Source: Promicromonospora sp. MEB111
GTDB taxonomy: Bacteria > Actinomycetota > Actinomycetes > Actinomycetales > Cellulomonadaceae
Direction: 5' to 3'
DNA: 64,000 nucleotides
NCBI RefSeq assembly: GCF_030209445.1
Contig: NZ_JARVSD010000008.1
Span: 124,001 to 188,000, forward strand
Position numbers and translations under genes: made by a program. Of this stretch, positions 1 to 8,782 are shown one piece after another (position 1 is the first letter of the stretch; every line of letters starts with the position of its first letter). A model generated the notes under the pieces. It made no database searches. It was not told the origin of the DNA and saw only the letters and a program-made list of their open reading frames with translations.

Positions 1-1115
1 TGGGCGACAAGCTCGGGCGCAAGTACACGCTGCAGTTCACGATCGTGCTGATCGGCGTGGCGACCGTGCTCATGGGCTGCCTGCCCACGTTCCAGCAGGT
101 CGGCTTCCTCGCCCCGGCGCTCCTGGTGGTCCTGCGCTTCGTCCAGGGCGTCGCGCTCGGCGGCGAGTGGGGCGGCGCCGTGCTGCTCGTGGCCGAGCAC
201 AGCAAGGACTCCGAGCGGGCCCGCTGGACGGCGTGGCCGCAGGCCGGCGTCCCCGCGGGCAACCTGCTCGCGACCGTCGTGCTCTACACGATGTCGGCCA
301 CCCTGACGGACGAGGCGTTCCTCGCCTGGGGCTGGCGCGTGGCGTTCTGGCTGTCGGCGGTGGTCATCGTCGTGGGTTACTACGTGCGCACCCGGGTCTC
401 CGACGCCCCCATCTACGAGGAGGCGAAGGCCGAGATCGACGAGGGCGCCAAGGGCTACGGCGTGCTCGAGGTGATCAAGCGTTACCCGCGCGGCGTGCTC
501 ACGGGCATGGGCCTGCGGTTCGCGGAGAACATCCTGTACTACCTCGTGGTCAGCTTCTCGATCGTCTACCTCGGTACCGCGCTCGGCATGGACACCACCC
601 GCATCCTCGGTGTGGTCGCGGCCGCGCACGCCTTCCACTTCGTGGTGATCCTCGCCGTGGGCCGCCTCGCCGACAGCATCGGCCGCAAGCCGCTGTACAT
701 CGCGGGTGCCGTGCTCGGCGCGACCTGGTGCTGGTTCGCCTTCCCGGCGATGGACACCAAGAACGTCTGGGTCATCCTCGCCGTGCTCATGGCCGGGCTG
801 CTGTTCCACGCCCTGATGTACGCGGTGCAGCCGGCCATCATGGCCGAGATGTTCCCGACCCGGATGCGGTACTCCGGCGTCTCGATCAGCTACCAGGTCA
901 CCTCCATCGTGGCCGGCTCGCTGGCCCCGATCCTCGCCACGACGTGGCTCAAGAACACCGGCTCCTGGTGGCCCACCGCCGTCTACATGGCCATCGCGGC
1001 GGTCATCACCCTGATCGCGGCGCTCGCGCTGCGCGAGACCAAGGGCGCGTCCCTGCACGCCCTGGACGCCGAGGACCAGGCCCGCGAGCGGGAGCTCGCG
1101 GAGGGCCGTTCGTGA
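1..1115 (+). CDS. MFS transporter, metabolite:H+ symporter (MHS) type, 5' truncated
   Basis: The reading frame is open from base 3, so the N-terminus lies outside the window. The first visible residues, GDKLGRK, are the end of the MFS motif A loop between helices 2 and 3, and the matching central-loop motif GRLADSIGRK follows about 220 residues later. About ten hydrophobic segments remain, as expected for a 12-helix carrier missing its first two. The type resembles ProP/ShiA-like organic acid symporters of the inner membrane. The stop overlaps the GTG of a hydroxybutyrate dehydrogenase gene, and CoA-transferase and thiolase genes follow, so a ketone-body or related short hydroxy/keto-acid substrate is inferred from context. 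The substrate is not readable from the sequence. Confidence 0.85.
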   Translation, partial: GDKLGRKYTLQFTIVLIGVATVLMGCLPTFQQVGFLAPALLVVLRFVQGVALGGEWGGAVLLVAEHSKDSERARWTAWPQAGVPAGNLLATVVLYTMSATLTDEAFLAWGWRVAFWLSAVVIVVGYYVRTRVSDAPIYEEAKAEIDEGAKGYGVLEVIKRYPRGVLTGMGLRFAENILYYLVVSFSIVYLGTALGMDTTRILGVVAAAHAFHFVVILAVGRLADSIGRKPLYIAGAVLGATWCWFAFPAMDTKNVWVILAVLMAGLLFHALMYAVQPAIMAEMFPTRMRYSGVSISYQVTSIVAGSLAPILATTWLKNTGSWWPTAVYMAIAAVITLIAALALRETKGASLHALDAEDQARERELAEGRS

Positions 1116-1861
1116 GCCCGACCCTGGAGGGCCGCAGGGCGCTGGTGACGGGCGGCGCGAGCGGCATCGGCGCCGCGTGCGTGCGGGAGCTCGCCGCCCG
1201 CGGCGCGCACGTCACGGTGGCCGATCTCGACGGCGACGGCGCCAAGGCCGTCGCGGAGGAGGTGGGCGGCGAGGCCTGGGTGGTCGACCTGTCCGACACC
1301 CGGGCGCTCGACGACCTGAGCCTGGAGACCGACGTGCTGGTGAACAACGCCGGCATCCAGCGGGTCAGCCCCATCGAAGACTTCGTGCCGGACGACTTCC
1401 GGCTGGTCCAGCGGATCATGCTGGAGGCGCCGTTCCTGCTGGTGCGCGCGGTGCTGCCCGGCATGTACGCGCGGGGCTGGGGGCGGGTGGTCAACATCTC
1501 GTCGGTACACGGGCTGGTGGCCTCGCCGTTCAAGTCGGCGTACGTGGCGGCCAAGCACGGGCTGGAGGGCCTGTCCAAGGTGACGGCCCTGGAGGGCGGC
1601 GAGCACGGCGTCACCAGCGTGTGCGTCAACCCCGGCTACGTGCGCACGCCGCTGGTGGAGAAGCAGATCGCCGAGCAGGCGCGGGTGCACGGGATCGCGG
1701 AGTCCGAGGTGATGTCGCGGGTCATGCTCGCGGAGTCGGCGGTGAAGCGGCTGGTGGAACCGCACGAGGTCGCCGCCCTGGTGGGCTGGCTCACGGGGCC
1801 GGAGGCCGCGATGGTCTCCGGCGCCTCGTGGACCATCGACGGCGGCTGGAGCGCGCGATGA
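1112..1861 (+). CDS. bdhA: SDR-family 3-hydroxybutyrate dehydrogenase
   Basis: A 249-residue classical short-chain dehydrogenase. Visible motifs are the NAD(H)-binding TGGASGIG near residues 13-20, NNAG at 78-81, the catalytic Ser in NISS around 130 and YVAAK at 144-148. The segment after Tyr and the long substrate loop (VEKQIAEQAR) are typical of D-3-hydroxybutyrate dehydrogenases, which convert 3-hydroxybutyrate and NAD+ to acetoacetate. The GTG start is chosen because it overlaps the upstream stop (gTGA), implying translational coupling to the transporter. Downstream acetoacetate-activating CoA-transferase and thiolase genes support the call. Another 3-hydroxyacyl SDR activity cannot be excluded. 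Confidence 0.82.
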   Translation: MSPTLEGRRALVTGGASGIGAACVRELAARGAHVTVADLDGDGAKAVAEEVGGEAWVVDLSDTRALDDLSLETDVLVNNAGIQRVSPIEDFVPDDFRLVQRIMLEAPFLLVRAVLPGMYARGWGRVVNISSVHGLVASPFKSAYVAAKHGLEGLSKVTALEGGEHGVTSVCVNPGYVRTPLVEKQIAEQARVHGIAESEVMSRVMLAESAVKRLVEPHEVAALVGWLTGPEAAMVSGASWTIDGGWSAR

Positions 1862-1940
1862 GTCGCCGCCCGGGCCGTGATGGGTGTGACACTGGCACAT
1901 GGCATGACCTGCCGGTACTGACCTGATGAAGGAGTCAACG

Positions 1941-2747
1941 ATGACTGTGGCACGCACCGGGTTCGACAAGGTGGTCGCGAGCGCGGCCGAGGCGGTGGCC
2001 GACATCCCCGACGGCGCCTCGCTCGCCGTGGGCGGGTTCGGGCTGTGCGGCAACCCGATCGCACTGATCGAGGCGCTGCTGGCGCAGGGCACCAGCGGCC
2101 TGTCCGTGGTGAGCAACAACTGCGGCGTCGACGACTGGGGCCTCGGCGTGCTGCTGAACGCCCAGCGGATCGCGAAGATGACCAGCTCGTACGTGGGGGA
2201 GAACAAGGAGTTCGAGCGGCAGTTCCTCTCGGGCGAGCTCGAGCTGGAGCTCACCCCGCAGGGCACGCTCGCCGAGAAGCTCCGCGCCGGCGGCGCGGGC
2301 ATCGCGGCCTTCTTCACGCGTACGGGCGTGGGCACCCAGGTCGCCGACGGCGGCCTCCCGCGCAGGTACGACGGCTCCGGCGGCGTGGCGATCGCCTCCC
2401 CGCCCAAGGAGGTGCGCACGTTCGGTGCGGACGACGCCGAGTACGTGCTGGAGGAGTCGATCAGCACCGACTTCGCGCTGGTGCACGCCCTGCGCGGCGA
2501 CCGGCACGGGAACCTCGTGTTCAACAAGTCGGCGCGCAACTTCTCGCCGCTCGCCGCGATGGCGGGGCGCATCTGCATCGCCCAGGTCGAGGAGCTCGTG
2601 GAGCCGGGGGAGATCGACCCGGACACCGTGCACCTGCCGGGCGTCTACGTGCACCGGGTGGTGCACGTCGGCACCGACATCGAGAAGCGCATCGAGCGCC
2701 GGACCGTGACGGAGCCCGCCGCGGCGTCGTCGGGCGAGGAGGGCTGA
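1941..2747 (+). CDS. scoA: 3-oxoacid CoA-transferase subunit A
   Basis: Alpha subunit of the succinyl-CoA:3-ketoacid CoA-transferase type (CoA_trans family I). It contains the GGFGLCGNP loop near the N-terminus and a long C-terminal segment ending in a charged tail. With subunit B it moves CoA from succinyl-CoA to acetoacetate. The ATG at 1941 is preferred over the in-frame ATG at 1926 because GAAGGAG at 1928-1934 sits 6 bases before it and would lie inside the longer version. That gives 268 residues. A 79-base gap separates it from bdhA, and subunit B follows after 3 bases, so A and B are co-translated. Confidence 0.9.
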   Translation: MTVARTGFDKVVASAAEAVADIPDGASLAVGGFGLCGNPIALIEALLAQGTSGLSVVSNNCGVDDWGLGVLLNAQRIAKMTSSYVGENKEFERQFLSGELELELTPQGTLAEKLRAGGAGIAAFFTRTGVGTQVADGGLPRRYDGSGGVAIASPPKEVRTFGADDAEYVLEESISTDFALVHALRGDRHGNLVFNKSARNFSPLAAMAGRICIAQVEELVEPGEIDPDTVHLPGVYVHRVVHVGTDIEKRIERRTVTEPAAASSGEEG

Positions 2748-2750
2748 ACC

Positions 2751-3401
2751 ATGGCACTGACCCGACAGGAGATGGCCGCGCGCGCCGCGCGCGAGCTGCA
2801 GGACGGCATGTACGTGAACCTGGGCATCGGGCTGCCGACGCTCGTGCCCAACTACGTGCCGGACGACCGGCACCTGGTGCTCCAGTCCGAGAACGGCATC
2901 CTCGGCGTGGGGCCGTACCCCACGGAGGACGCCGTGGACCCGGACCTCATCAACGCGGGCAAGGAGACGGTGACGCTGCTGCCGGGCTCGTCGATCTTCG
3001 ACTCGGCGACGTCGTTCGGCATGATCCGCGGCGGCAAGATCGACGCCGCGATCCTGGGCGGCATGCAGGTCTCGGCCACGGGGGACCTGGCCAACTGGAT
3101 GATCCCCGGCAAGATGGTCAAGGGCATGGGCGGCGCCATGGACCTGGTGCACGGCGCGGGCCGCGTCATCGTGCTCATGGAGCACGTGGCGCGCGACGGG
3201 TCGCCCAAGATCCTGCGCGAGTGCTCGCTGCCGCTGACCGGCAAGGGCGTCGTCAACCGGATCATCACCGACCTGGCGGTGCTCGACGTGACGCCGTCCG
3301 GGCTGGTGCTCCGCGAGCTCGCGCCGGGGGTCACGGCCGAGGAGGTCGTGGAGAAGACGGAGCCGGAGCTCACGGTGGAGCTGGTGGGTTCGGCGGGCTG
3401 A
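2751..3401 (+). CDS. scoB: 3-oxoacid CoA-transferase subunit B
   Basis: A 216-residue beta subunit of the same CoA-transferase. It shows the NLGIGLPT loop at about residues 23-30 and SENGILG, whose glutamate (about residue 47) is the family's catalytic residue forming the glutamyl-CoA thioester. The C-terminal part ([10 protein letters not shown], then LTGKGVVN) is standard for the family. It starts 3 bases after the subunit A stop and has normal full length. With the upstream dehydrogenase it supplies acetoacetyl-CoA to the thiolase encoded next. Confidence 0.92.
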   Translation: MALTRQEMAARAARELQDGMYVNLGIGLPTLVPNYVPDDRHLVLQSENGILGVGPYPTEDAVDPDLINAGKETVTLLPGSSIFDSATSFGMIRGGKIDAAILGGMQVSATGDLANWMIPGKMVKGMGGAMDLVHGAGRVIVLMEHVARDGSPKILRECSLPLTGKGVVNRIITDLAVLDVTPSGLVLRELAPGVTAEEVVEKTEPELTVELVGSAG

Positions 3402-3473
3402 GCTCGCGCGCGACCGCTGAGCTCGTCGGTGAATCCGGGGGATACGCTGGGAAGAACGGCCAAAGGAGGTCTC

Positions 3474-4733
3474 ATGAGTGACGCATTTGCTGCTCCGACG
3501 GGTGCCACGAGCACCGGTCCGGGCGCCACGGGTCCGGGCGCGACACACAGCGCCGACGACGTGGTGATCGTCTCGGCGGCGCGGACGCCGCAGGGGCGGC
3601 TGAAGGGTTCGCTGTCCGCGCTGAGCGCGGTCGAGCTGGGCGCCGTGGCGGCGCGCAAGGCGCTGGAGGGCGCCGGCGCGCTCGCGGCCGACGTCGACAA
3701 GGTGGTCCTGGGCCAGGTGATCCAGGCGGGCGCGGGGCAGAACCCGGCCCGGCAGACGGCGGTGGCCGCCGGCGTGTCCTGGGACGTGCAGGCCGTGACG
3801 GTGAACAAGGTGTGCCTGTCGGGGCTGACGTCGATCATCGACGGCGCCCGGATGCTGCGCACGGGCGAGGCGTCCGTGGTGCTGGTGGGCGGCCAGGAGT
3901 CCATGACCAACGCCCCGCACCTGCTGGCCGGCGCGCGTTCCGGGTTCGGCTACGGGTCGGCGGAGCTGGTCGACTCCGTGGCGCACGACGCCCTGACGGA
4001 TGCGTTCGACGACGTCTCGATGGGCATCTCGACGGAGGACCACAACTCCGGCGCGGTGTTCGTGTCGCGCGAGGAGCAGGACGCGATCGCGGCCGCCTCG
4101 CACCAGCGGGCCGCCGCGGCGGCCAAGGACGGCGTGTTCGAGGCCGAGCTGGCGCCGGTCTCAGTGCCGCAGCGGCGCGGTGAGCCGGTCGAGGTCCGCA
4201 CCGACGAGGGCGTGCGCCCCGACACCACGCCGGAGTCGCTCGCGCGGCTTCGCCCCGCGTTCAAGAGCGACGGGACGCTGACGGCGGGCAACTCCTCGCA
4301 GATCTCCGACGGCGCGGCCGCGCTCGTGCTCACCACGCGTGGCCGGGCCGAGGCAGCCGGTGTGCCGGTGCTCGCGACGGTCCGCGCGCACGGTCAGGTG
4401 GCCGGGCCGGACAACTCGCTGCACTCCCAGCCTGCCCGGGCGATCGGCCAGGCGCTGGAGCGCGAGGGCTGGACGGCTGCCGACCTCGATCTCGTGGAGA
4501 TCAACGAGGCGTTCGCCGTGGTGGTCGGGGTCTCGGCGCAGGCCCTGGGCGTATCGCTGGACATCGTCAACGTGCACGGCGGCGGCATCGCGCTGGGGCA
4601 CCCCGTGGGGGCGTCCGGCGCGCGCATCGCGGTGCACGCGGCGCACGAGCTGGCCCGCCGTGGTGGTGGCCGCGCCGCCGTCGGCCTGTGCGGTGGCGGC
4701 GGGCAGGGCGAGGCGCTCCTGCTGGAGGTCTGA
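3474..4733 (+). CDS. acetyl-CoA acetyltransferase (thiolase)
   Basis: A 419-residue thiolase of degradative or biosynthetic type that cleaves or forms acetoacetyl-CoA. The acylated cysteine is in VNKVCLSG (about residue 114), and the C-terminal motifs INEAFA, GHPVGASGAR and the second cysteine in CGGGGQG are present. The N-terminus carries about 25 extra low-complexity residues rich in Gly, Thr and Ala before the core begins at VVIVSAARTPQG. The ATG is chosen because AAAGGAGG lies just upstream; an upstream in-frame start at 3429 would place that ribosome site inside the gene. As last gene of the operon it completes conversion of acetoacetate to two acetyl-CoA. Confidence 0.93.
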   Translation: MSDAFAAPTGATSTGPGATGPGATHSADDVVIVSAARTPQGRLKGSLSALSAVELGAVAARKALEGAGALAADVDKVVLGQVIQAGAGQNPARQTAVAAGVSWDVQAVTVNKVCLSGLTSIIDGARMLRTGEASVVLVGGQESMTNAPHLLAGARSGFGYGSAELVDSVAHDALTDAFDDVSMGISTEDHNSGAVFVSREEQDAIAAASHQRAAAAAKDGVFEAELAPVSVPQRRGEPVEVRTDEGVRPDTTPESLARLRPAFKSDGTLTAGNSSQISDGAAALVLTTRGRAEAAGVPVLATVRAHGQVAGPDNSLHSQPARAIGQALEREGWTAADLDLVEINEAFAVVVGVSAQALGVSLDIVNVHGGGIALGHPVGASGARIAVHAAHELARRGGGRAAVGLCGGGGQGEALLLEV

Positions 4734-4736
4734 CCG

Positions 4737-4842
4737 GCCGACCAACCCACTGACTCGGCGTACGCACCCTGCCGAGTCAGTGGGGTGGTCGGACCAGCCT
4801 GCTGACTCGGCGTATCCGCCCTGCCGAGTCAGTGGGGTGGTC
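4737..4842. terminator. duplicated bidirectional hairpin between thiolase gene and nhaA
   Basis: Two consecutive inverted repeats share the same arms. CTGACTCGGC at 4750-4759 pairs with GCCGAGTCAG at 4771-4780, and the same pair recurs at 4802-4811 and 4823-4832. Flanking GACC...GGTC bases extend the first stem to about 22 bp. The copies are 52 bases apart and nearly identical, so this is a tandem duplication. It separates two convergent genes, fitting termination from both sides. Confidence 0.75.
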
Positions 4843-4851
4843 GGGCAGGGG

Positions 4852-6144
4852 TCAGTGGGTCTCGCGGTCCTTCGCGTCGCCGATGTAGTCGTGCACGTCG
4901 TCCGGGCGGCCGTCGAGGTTCATGTCCGACGTCCTGGAGTGCCGGGCGTCCCGGCGCAGCGCGATCGCGCCGAGGATCGCCGCCAGCACCGACGAGCCCA
5001 GGATCGCGATCTTGGCGCCGTCGGTGTGCTCCGAGTCGCCGAACGACAGCTCGCTGATCAGCAGGGATACGGTAAAACCGATGCCGGCCAGGAGCCCCAC
5101 CGGCAGCAGGTCGCGCACGCCGATCCCGTCGGGCAGGCGCAGCGGCGTGAGCCGGGTGACCAGCGCGGTGGTGCCCAGCACCCCCACGAGCTTGCCCACG
5201 ACGAGGCCGGCGGCGATCGCCGCGACGACCGGCTGGCCGATCACGGCGCCGGGCCCCGCGCCGTCGACGAGCGAGACGCCCGCGGCGAAGAACGCGAACA
5301 CGGGGAGGGCGAAGCCTGACGAGAACGGCCTGATCTGGTGCTCGTACCGCGTGGTGCGCGACGTCGCCTCGCCGTGCAGCGCGACCGCCGGGACGGTGAA
5401 GCCCAGCAGCACGCCGGCGATCGTCGCATGCACGCCGGACGCGTGCATGAGGGCCCAGGCCACCAGGGCGAGCGGCAGCAGCACGAACCACCGGGGCGTG
5501 CGGGAGCGCACGTGCCAGCCGAACAGCCCGGCGCAGACGAGCGTGCCGAGCAGCGGCAGCCAGTGGATCTCGCTCGTGTAGAAGATCGCGATGACCACGA
5601 TCGCCAGGAGGTCGTCCACCACGGCCAGGGTGAGCAGGAAGGTCCGGATCGCCACGGGCAGGCCGCGGCCGAAGATCGCCAGCACGCCCACGGCGAACGC
5701 GATGTCGGTCGCAGTGGGGATGGCCCAGCCCCGCAGCGCCCCGGGCTCGTCGAGCAGCAGCAGGGTGCCGACGTAGATCAGCGCGGGCACGGCCATGCCG
5801 CCCACGGCGGCGATCATCGGGACGCCGGCCTCCCGGGGGTTGCGCAGGCTCCCGGCGACGAACTCCTGCTTGAGCTCCACGCCCACCACGAAGAAGAAGA
5901 CCGCGAGCAGCCCGTCGGCGGCCCAGGTGGAGAGGGACAGGTCGAGGTGGACCGGGATCGGGCCGATCGCGGCGGGCCCCACGACGGCGTCGGACAGCGC
6001 CTGGTAGGACGCGCGCCAGGGGGAGTTGGCCCACAGCAGCGCGAGGAACGCGGCCCCGATCAGGAGCGCCCCGCCGGTCGTCTCGCGGGACAGCCAGGTG
6101 CGCAGGCGCTGGGCTCGGGTGGGGGCTGGGGCGGTACCGGTCAA
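4852..6144 (-). CDS. nhaA: Na+/H+ antiporter NhaA
   Basis: Inner-membrane antiporter exporting Na+ in exchange for H+. The ion-binding aspartate pair is in AVVDDLLAI, and eleven or twelve hydrophobic helices are readable, with NhaA-typical segments such as VGVELKQEF, ATDIAFA and GIGFTVSLLI. I place the start at TTG 6144 because the reverse strand reads GAGAGGA about 7 bases before it and the NhaA alignment normally begins near this point; this gives 430 residues. An in-frame ATG at 6234 would add 30 residues of atypical sequence. The C-terminus has a hydrophilic tail of about 40 residues. It is a single gene, convergent with the ketone-body operon. Confidence 0.93.
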   Translation of the reverse strand: MTGTAPAPTRAQRLRTWLSRETTGGALLIGAAFLALLWANSPWRASYQALSDAVVGPAAIGPIPVHLDLSLSTWAADGLLAVFFFVVGVELKQEFVAGSLRNPREAGVPMIAAVGGMAVPALIYVGTLLLLDEPGALRGWAIPTATDIAFAVGVLAIFGRGLPVAIRTFLLTLAVVDDLLAIVVIAIFYTSEIHWLPLLGTLVCAGLFGWHVRSRTPRWFVLLPLALVAWALMHASGVHATIAGVLLGFTVPAVALHGEATSRTTRYEHQIRPFSSGFALPVFAFFAAGVSLVDGAGPGAVIGQPVVAAIAAGLVVGKLVGVLGTTALVTRLTPLRLPDGIGVRDLLPVGLLAGIGFTVSLLISELSFGDSEHTDGAKIAILGSSVLAAILGAIALRRDARHSRTSDMNLDGRPDDVHDYIGDAKDRETH

Positions 6145-6256
6145 CGGTCGTCCTCTCGGGTGCGGGGTCGGCTGACACGGACCGGTCGACCCGGTCCACG
6201 CCGACCAGACTTCCCGGCACTCCCAGGGCCTCATCCTACCGGGCCGGGGCCGGGGA

Positions 6257-6820
6257 CTACCTGGAGGCCAGCCCGGCGCAGGCGGCGCGCAGCTTGGTGA
6301 TCGTGTTCCAGTTGCGGGCCGTGGTCGGTGCGCCGACCGCCCGGTCGATGACCTTCGGCGTGAGCTTGGACCGGCCGATCCCGTCCACGTAGTGCACGTA
6401 CAGCACGCCCGCCGCCGTCGCGAGCATCTCCCGGCCGGGGCTGGCCAGGTCGAGCCTGGCGATGCCCGCCTCGTCGAGGTCGCCGAACGGGACGTGCACC
6501 TGCAGGTGGGACGGGTCGTCCCGGGCCGCGGCCGGGAACGGGTTGGCCGCGGCGATGGCGTCGAGCTGCTCCGCGCTCAGCCCGACGGCGGACACGTCCT
6601 GTCCCACGCGCTCCGCGAGCCGCTCCTCGACCAGCCGGGCGACGTCGGCGGCGCTCCCGGCCCCGGAGCTCCCGGGCGTCACCACGAGATTGCCGCTGTT
6701 CAGCAGCGTGCGGGCGTCGGCGAGGCCCGCGTCGTCGGCGGCTCCGCGCAGGTCCGCCGACGACACGCGCAGGCCGGGTCCGATGTTCACGGCTCGGAGC
6801 AGGACGGCGAAGGAAGCCAT
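6257..6820 (-). CDS. DUF1697 family protein
   Basis: A 187-residue protein beginning [14 protein letters not shown], the hallmark N-terminus of DUF1697 (usually RGINVGG), followed by LNSGNLVV, which matches the family SGNVVF strand. No enzymatic motif or membrane segment is visible and the family function is unknown. It ends about 20 bases before the region upstream of nhaA on the same strand, so read-through into nhaA is possible. The ATG at 6820 is the natural start. The product is probably cytosolic. Confidence 0.8.
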   Translation of the reverse strand: MASFAVLLRAVNIGPGLRVSSADLRGAADDAGLADARTLLNSGNLVVTPGSSGAGSAADVARLVEERLAERVGQDVSAVGLSAEQLDAIAAANPFPAAARDDPSHLQVHVPFGDLDEAGIARLDLASPGREMLATAAGVLYVHYVDGIGRSKLTPKVIDRAVGAPTTARNWNTITKLRAACAGLASR

Positions 6821-7198
6821 GTGACCATCCTGCCGCCTGGGCGCGCCTCTCTGCGAGTTTTGCTATTCCTTGGAGGAAAAATCAAGCTATTGCCACCATG
6901 TGAACAGTTCGTGACAACTTGCGACCCGCCGGGGCGAGGGTCTGGTCACGGGATGGCAGTGAGCGTAGTTTCCACCTCAGGGACGGCACCCAGTCGCCCC
7001 TTCGGGAGGCCAACCTATGGAGTGCTCGCTCCGTGGAGAAGGGCCGGCCCCGGCTCTGCGCCACGACGCGGCGCACCGAGTCGGTCGCTCGGCCCATCCA
7101 CCAGCCCCGGTTCGACCGGGTCGGTTCCGCCGACAGGCGGTACCCGCCAGGTAGCGACGAGGCTGTCACGGCGTTTCGGCGCCGGAGGGAGAACCGCA
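6821..7198. other. 378-bp gap: AT-rich promoter zone plus long phoH leader
   Basis: This is the only gap above 300 bp. The first part (about 6855-6920) is much more AT-rich than its surroundings and probably holds the promoter. The rest is GC-rich and can fold into several short hairpins, for example GGAGTGCTCGCTCC near 7018 and GGCGTTTCGGCGCC near 7172. I could not match it to a riboswitch class. The phoH reading frame stays open through the whole gap, with an in-frame ATG at 6953, so part of the leader could be coding. Confidence 0.5.
6897..6918. promoter_or_regulatory. possible PHO-box-like direct repeat upstream of phoH
   Basis: GTGAAC at 6900-6905 and GTGACA at 6911-6916 are spaced by exactly 11 bases; on the other strand they read TTGTCAC and TGTTCAC. 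Actinobacterial PhoP-type regulators bind 11-base direct repeats containing GTTCAC. The match is partial and only two units are visible. phoH genes are phosphate-regulated in some bacteria, which makes the position suggestive but not conclusive. Confidence 0.3.
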
Positions 7199-8584
7199 GT
7201 GAGCCATTCCGCACACACCACCCGTCCGTCCGACCAGAGTGCCGACGCCGCTGCCGGCGCGGCAGGTGACGAACGCAGGACCTTCGTCATCGACACGTCA
7301 GTGCTGTTGAGTGACCCGAAGGCGATGTTGCGGTTCGCGGAGCACGACGTCGTACTCCCGATCGTCGTGGTCACGGAGCTGGAGGCCAAGCGCCACCACG
7401 CCGAGCTCGGGTACTTCGCCCGGAGCGCCCTGCGGATGCTGGACGAGCTGCGCGTGCAGCACGGCCGGCTCGACTCACCGGTTCCCGTGGGGGAGACGGG
7501 CGGCACGCTCCGGGTGGAGCTCAACCACATCGACCCCTCGGTCCTGCCCGCCGGCTTCCGGCTGGGCGACAACGACACGCGCATCCTGGCCGTGGCCGCC
7601 AACCTGGCGGCCGAGGGCAGCAGCGTCACCGTCGTCTCCAAGGACCTGCCCATGCGGGTCAAGGCGTCCGCCGTGGGCCTGCAGGCCGAGGAGTACCGGG
7701 CCGAGCTCGCGGTGGACTCCGGCTGGACCGGGATGCGCGAGATCGACCTCTCGGACGAGCAGATGGGCGCCCTCTGGGAGAACGACTCCGTCGAGATCGC
7801 GGCCCTGGACCCCGCGACGGTCGAGGCGGCCTCGCCGCTCCTGGTGCACACGGGCATGGTCGTGCACTCGCCGGGCGGTTCCGCGCTCGGCCGGGTGACG
7901 CCGGACAAGAAGGTGCGGCTGGTCCGCGGCGACCAGGAGGTGTTCGGCGTGCACGGTCGCTCGGCCGAGCAGCGCGTCGCCATCGACCTGCTCCTCGACG
8001 AGGAGATCGGCATCGTCTCGCTCGGCGGCCGGGCCGGTACGGGCAAGTCGGCGCTCGCCCTGTGCGCCGGCCTGGAGTCCGTGCTGGAGCGGCAGCAGCA
8101 CCGCAAAGTGCTCGTCTTCCGGCCGCTGTACGCGGTGGGCGGGCAGGAGCTGGGCTACCTGCCCGGTTCCGAGTCCGAGAAGATGAACCCCTGGTCGCAG
8201 GCCGTGTACGACACGCTTGGCGCGCTGGTCTCGCCCGACGTCGTCGAGGAGGTCATCGCCCGCGACATGCTCGAGGTGCTGCCGCTCACGCACATCCGCG
8301 GGCGCTCGCTGCACGACTCGTTCGTGATCGTGGACGAGGCACAGTCCCTGGAGCGCAACGTGCTGCTCACGGTGCTGTCGCGCATCGGCCAGAGCTCGCG
8401 CGTGGTGCTCACCCACGACGTCGCGCAGCGCGACAACCTGCGGGTGGGGCGGCACGACGGCGTCGCGGCCGTGATCGAGGCGCTCAAGGGGCACCCGCTG
8501 TTCGCGCACGTGACCCTGACCCGGTCGGAGCGTTCGCCGGTGGCGGCGCTGGTGACCGACATGCTGGAGCGGCTGGAGGTCTGA
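7199..8584 (+). CDS. PIN-PhoH fusion ATPase (PhoH2-like)
   Basis: A 461-residue two-domain protein. An N-terminal PIN nuclease domain starts at [12 protein letters not shown] and includes the acidic residues in VTELE and [10 protein letters not shown]-terminal PhoH ATPase has Walker A GRAGTGKS and Walker B FVIVDEAQ. PhoH2 proteins of this architecture in mycobacteria are ATP-dependent RNA helicases and ribonucleases. The GTG at 7199 is chosen because GGAGGGAG lies just before it and the family normally starts 20-40 residues ahead of the PIN domain. An in-frame ATG at 6953 would add 82 low-complexity residues. A strong hairpin follows at 8615, so it appears monocistronic. Confidence 0.9.
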   Translation: MSHSAHTTRPSDQSADAAAGAAGDERRTFVIDTSVLLSDPKAMLRFAEHDVVLPIVVVTELEAKRHHAELGYFARSALRMLDELRVQHGRLDSPVPVGETGGTLRVELNHIDPSVLPAGFRLGDNDTRILAVAANLAAEGSSVTVVSKDLPMRVKASAVGLQAEEYRAELAVDSGWTGMREIDLSDEQMGALWENDSVEIAALDPATVEAASPLLVHTGMVVHSPGGSALGRVTPDKKVRLVRGDQEVFGVHGRSAEQRVAIDLLLDEEIGIVSLGGRAGTGKSALALCAGLESVLERQQHRKVLVFRPLYAVGGQELGYLPGSESEKMNPWSQAVYDTLGALVSPDVVEEVIARDMLEVLPLTHIRGRSLHDSFVIVDEAQSLERNVLLTVLSRIGQSSRVVLTHDVAQRDNLRVGRHDGVAAVIEALKGHPLFAHVTLTRSERSPVAALVTDMLERLEV

Positions 8585-8614
8585 CGTCCCGCCGGACGCC
8601 CGTGCTCGGAGATG

Positions 8615-8653
8615 CCGGACGCCCAGGTCACCGCAAATGACCTGGGCGTCCGG
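8615..8653 (+). terminator. strong hairpin after phoH
   Basis: A perfect 16-bp stem: CCGGACGCCCAGGTCA at 8615-8630 pairs with 8638-8653 across a 7-base loop. There is no long T-run, as is common for high-GC terminators. It lies 30 bases after the phoH stop. Confidence 0.8.
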
Positions 8654-8760
8654 TTCCTTCGGAACTTCTGGCACTGGAGAGGCGGGCCGGCCGGACGGAA
8701 CCCCCCAGCCCCGCATGTCCGGTGGACCGCCTCTCCTGCGTGCTCTGCGAGGATAGCACC

Positions 8761-8779
8761 TTAGGTAAGGCTAACCATA
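8761..8779. promoter_or_regulatory. DtxR/IdeR-type iron box
   Basis: The 19-base palindromic sequence TTAGGTAAGGCTAACCATA matches the actinobacterial iron-repressor consensus (TTAGGTTAGSCTAACCTAA) at 16 of 19 positions. It lies 78 bases upstream of the GPP34 gene and 176 bases after the phoH stop, beyond that gene's terminator. GPP34 is the only evident target. Iron-replete repression of GPP34 is the direct inference. Confidence 0.7.
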
Positions 8780-8782
8780 GTC

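Noticed and set aside
167-1861. Apparent long MFS-dehydrogenase fusion frame on the plus strand
   Set aside because: The upstream part is a shadow frame of the transporter gene with arginine-rich low-complexity translation. The dehydrogenase starts at GTG 1112.
6940-7100. c-di-AMP (ydaO-type) riboswitch in the phoH leader
   Set aside because: Some GGGAC and CCAACCT segments resemble it, but the ordered conserved blocks are not present.
6392-7198. In-frame N-terminal extension of the PhoH protein
   Set aside because: The extension is low-complexity and partly antisense to DUF1697. GGAGGGAG before GTG 7199 fits the family start. The ATG at 6953 is kept only as an alternative.
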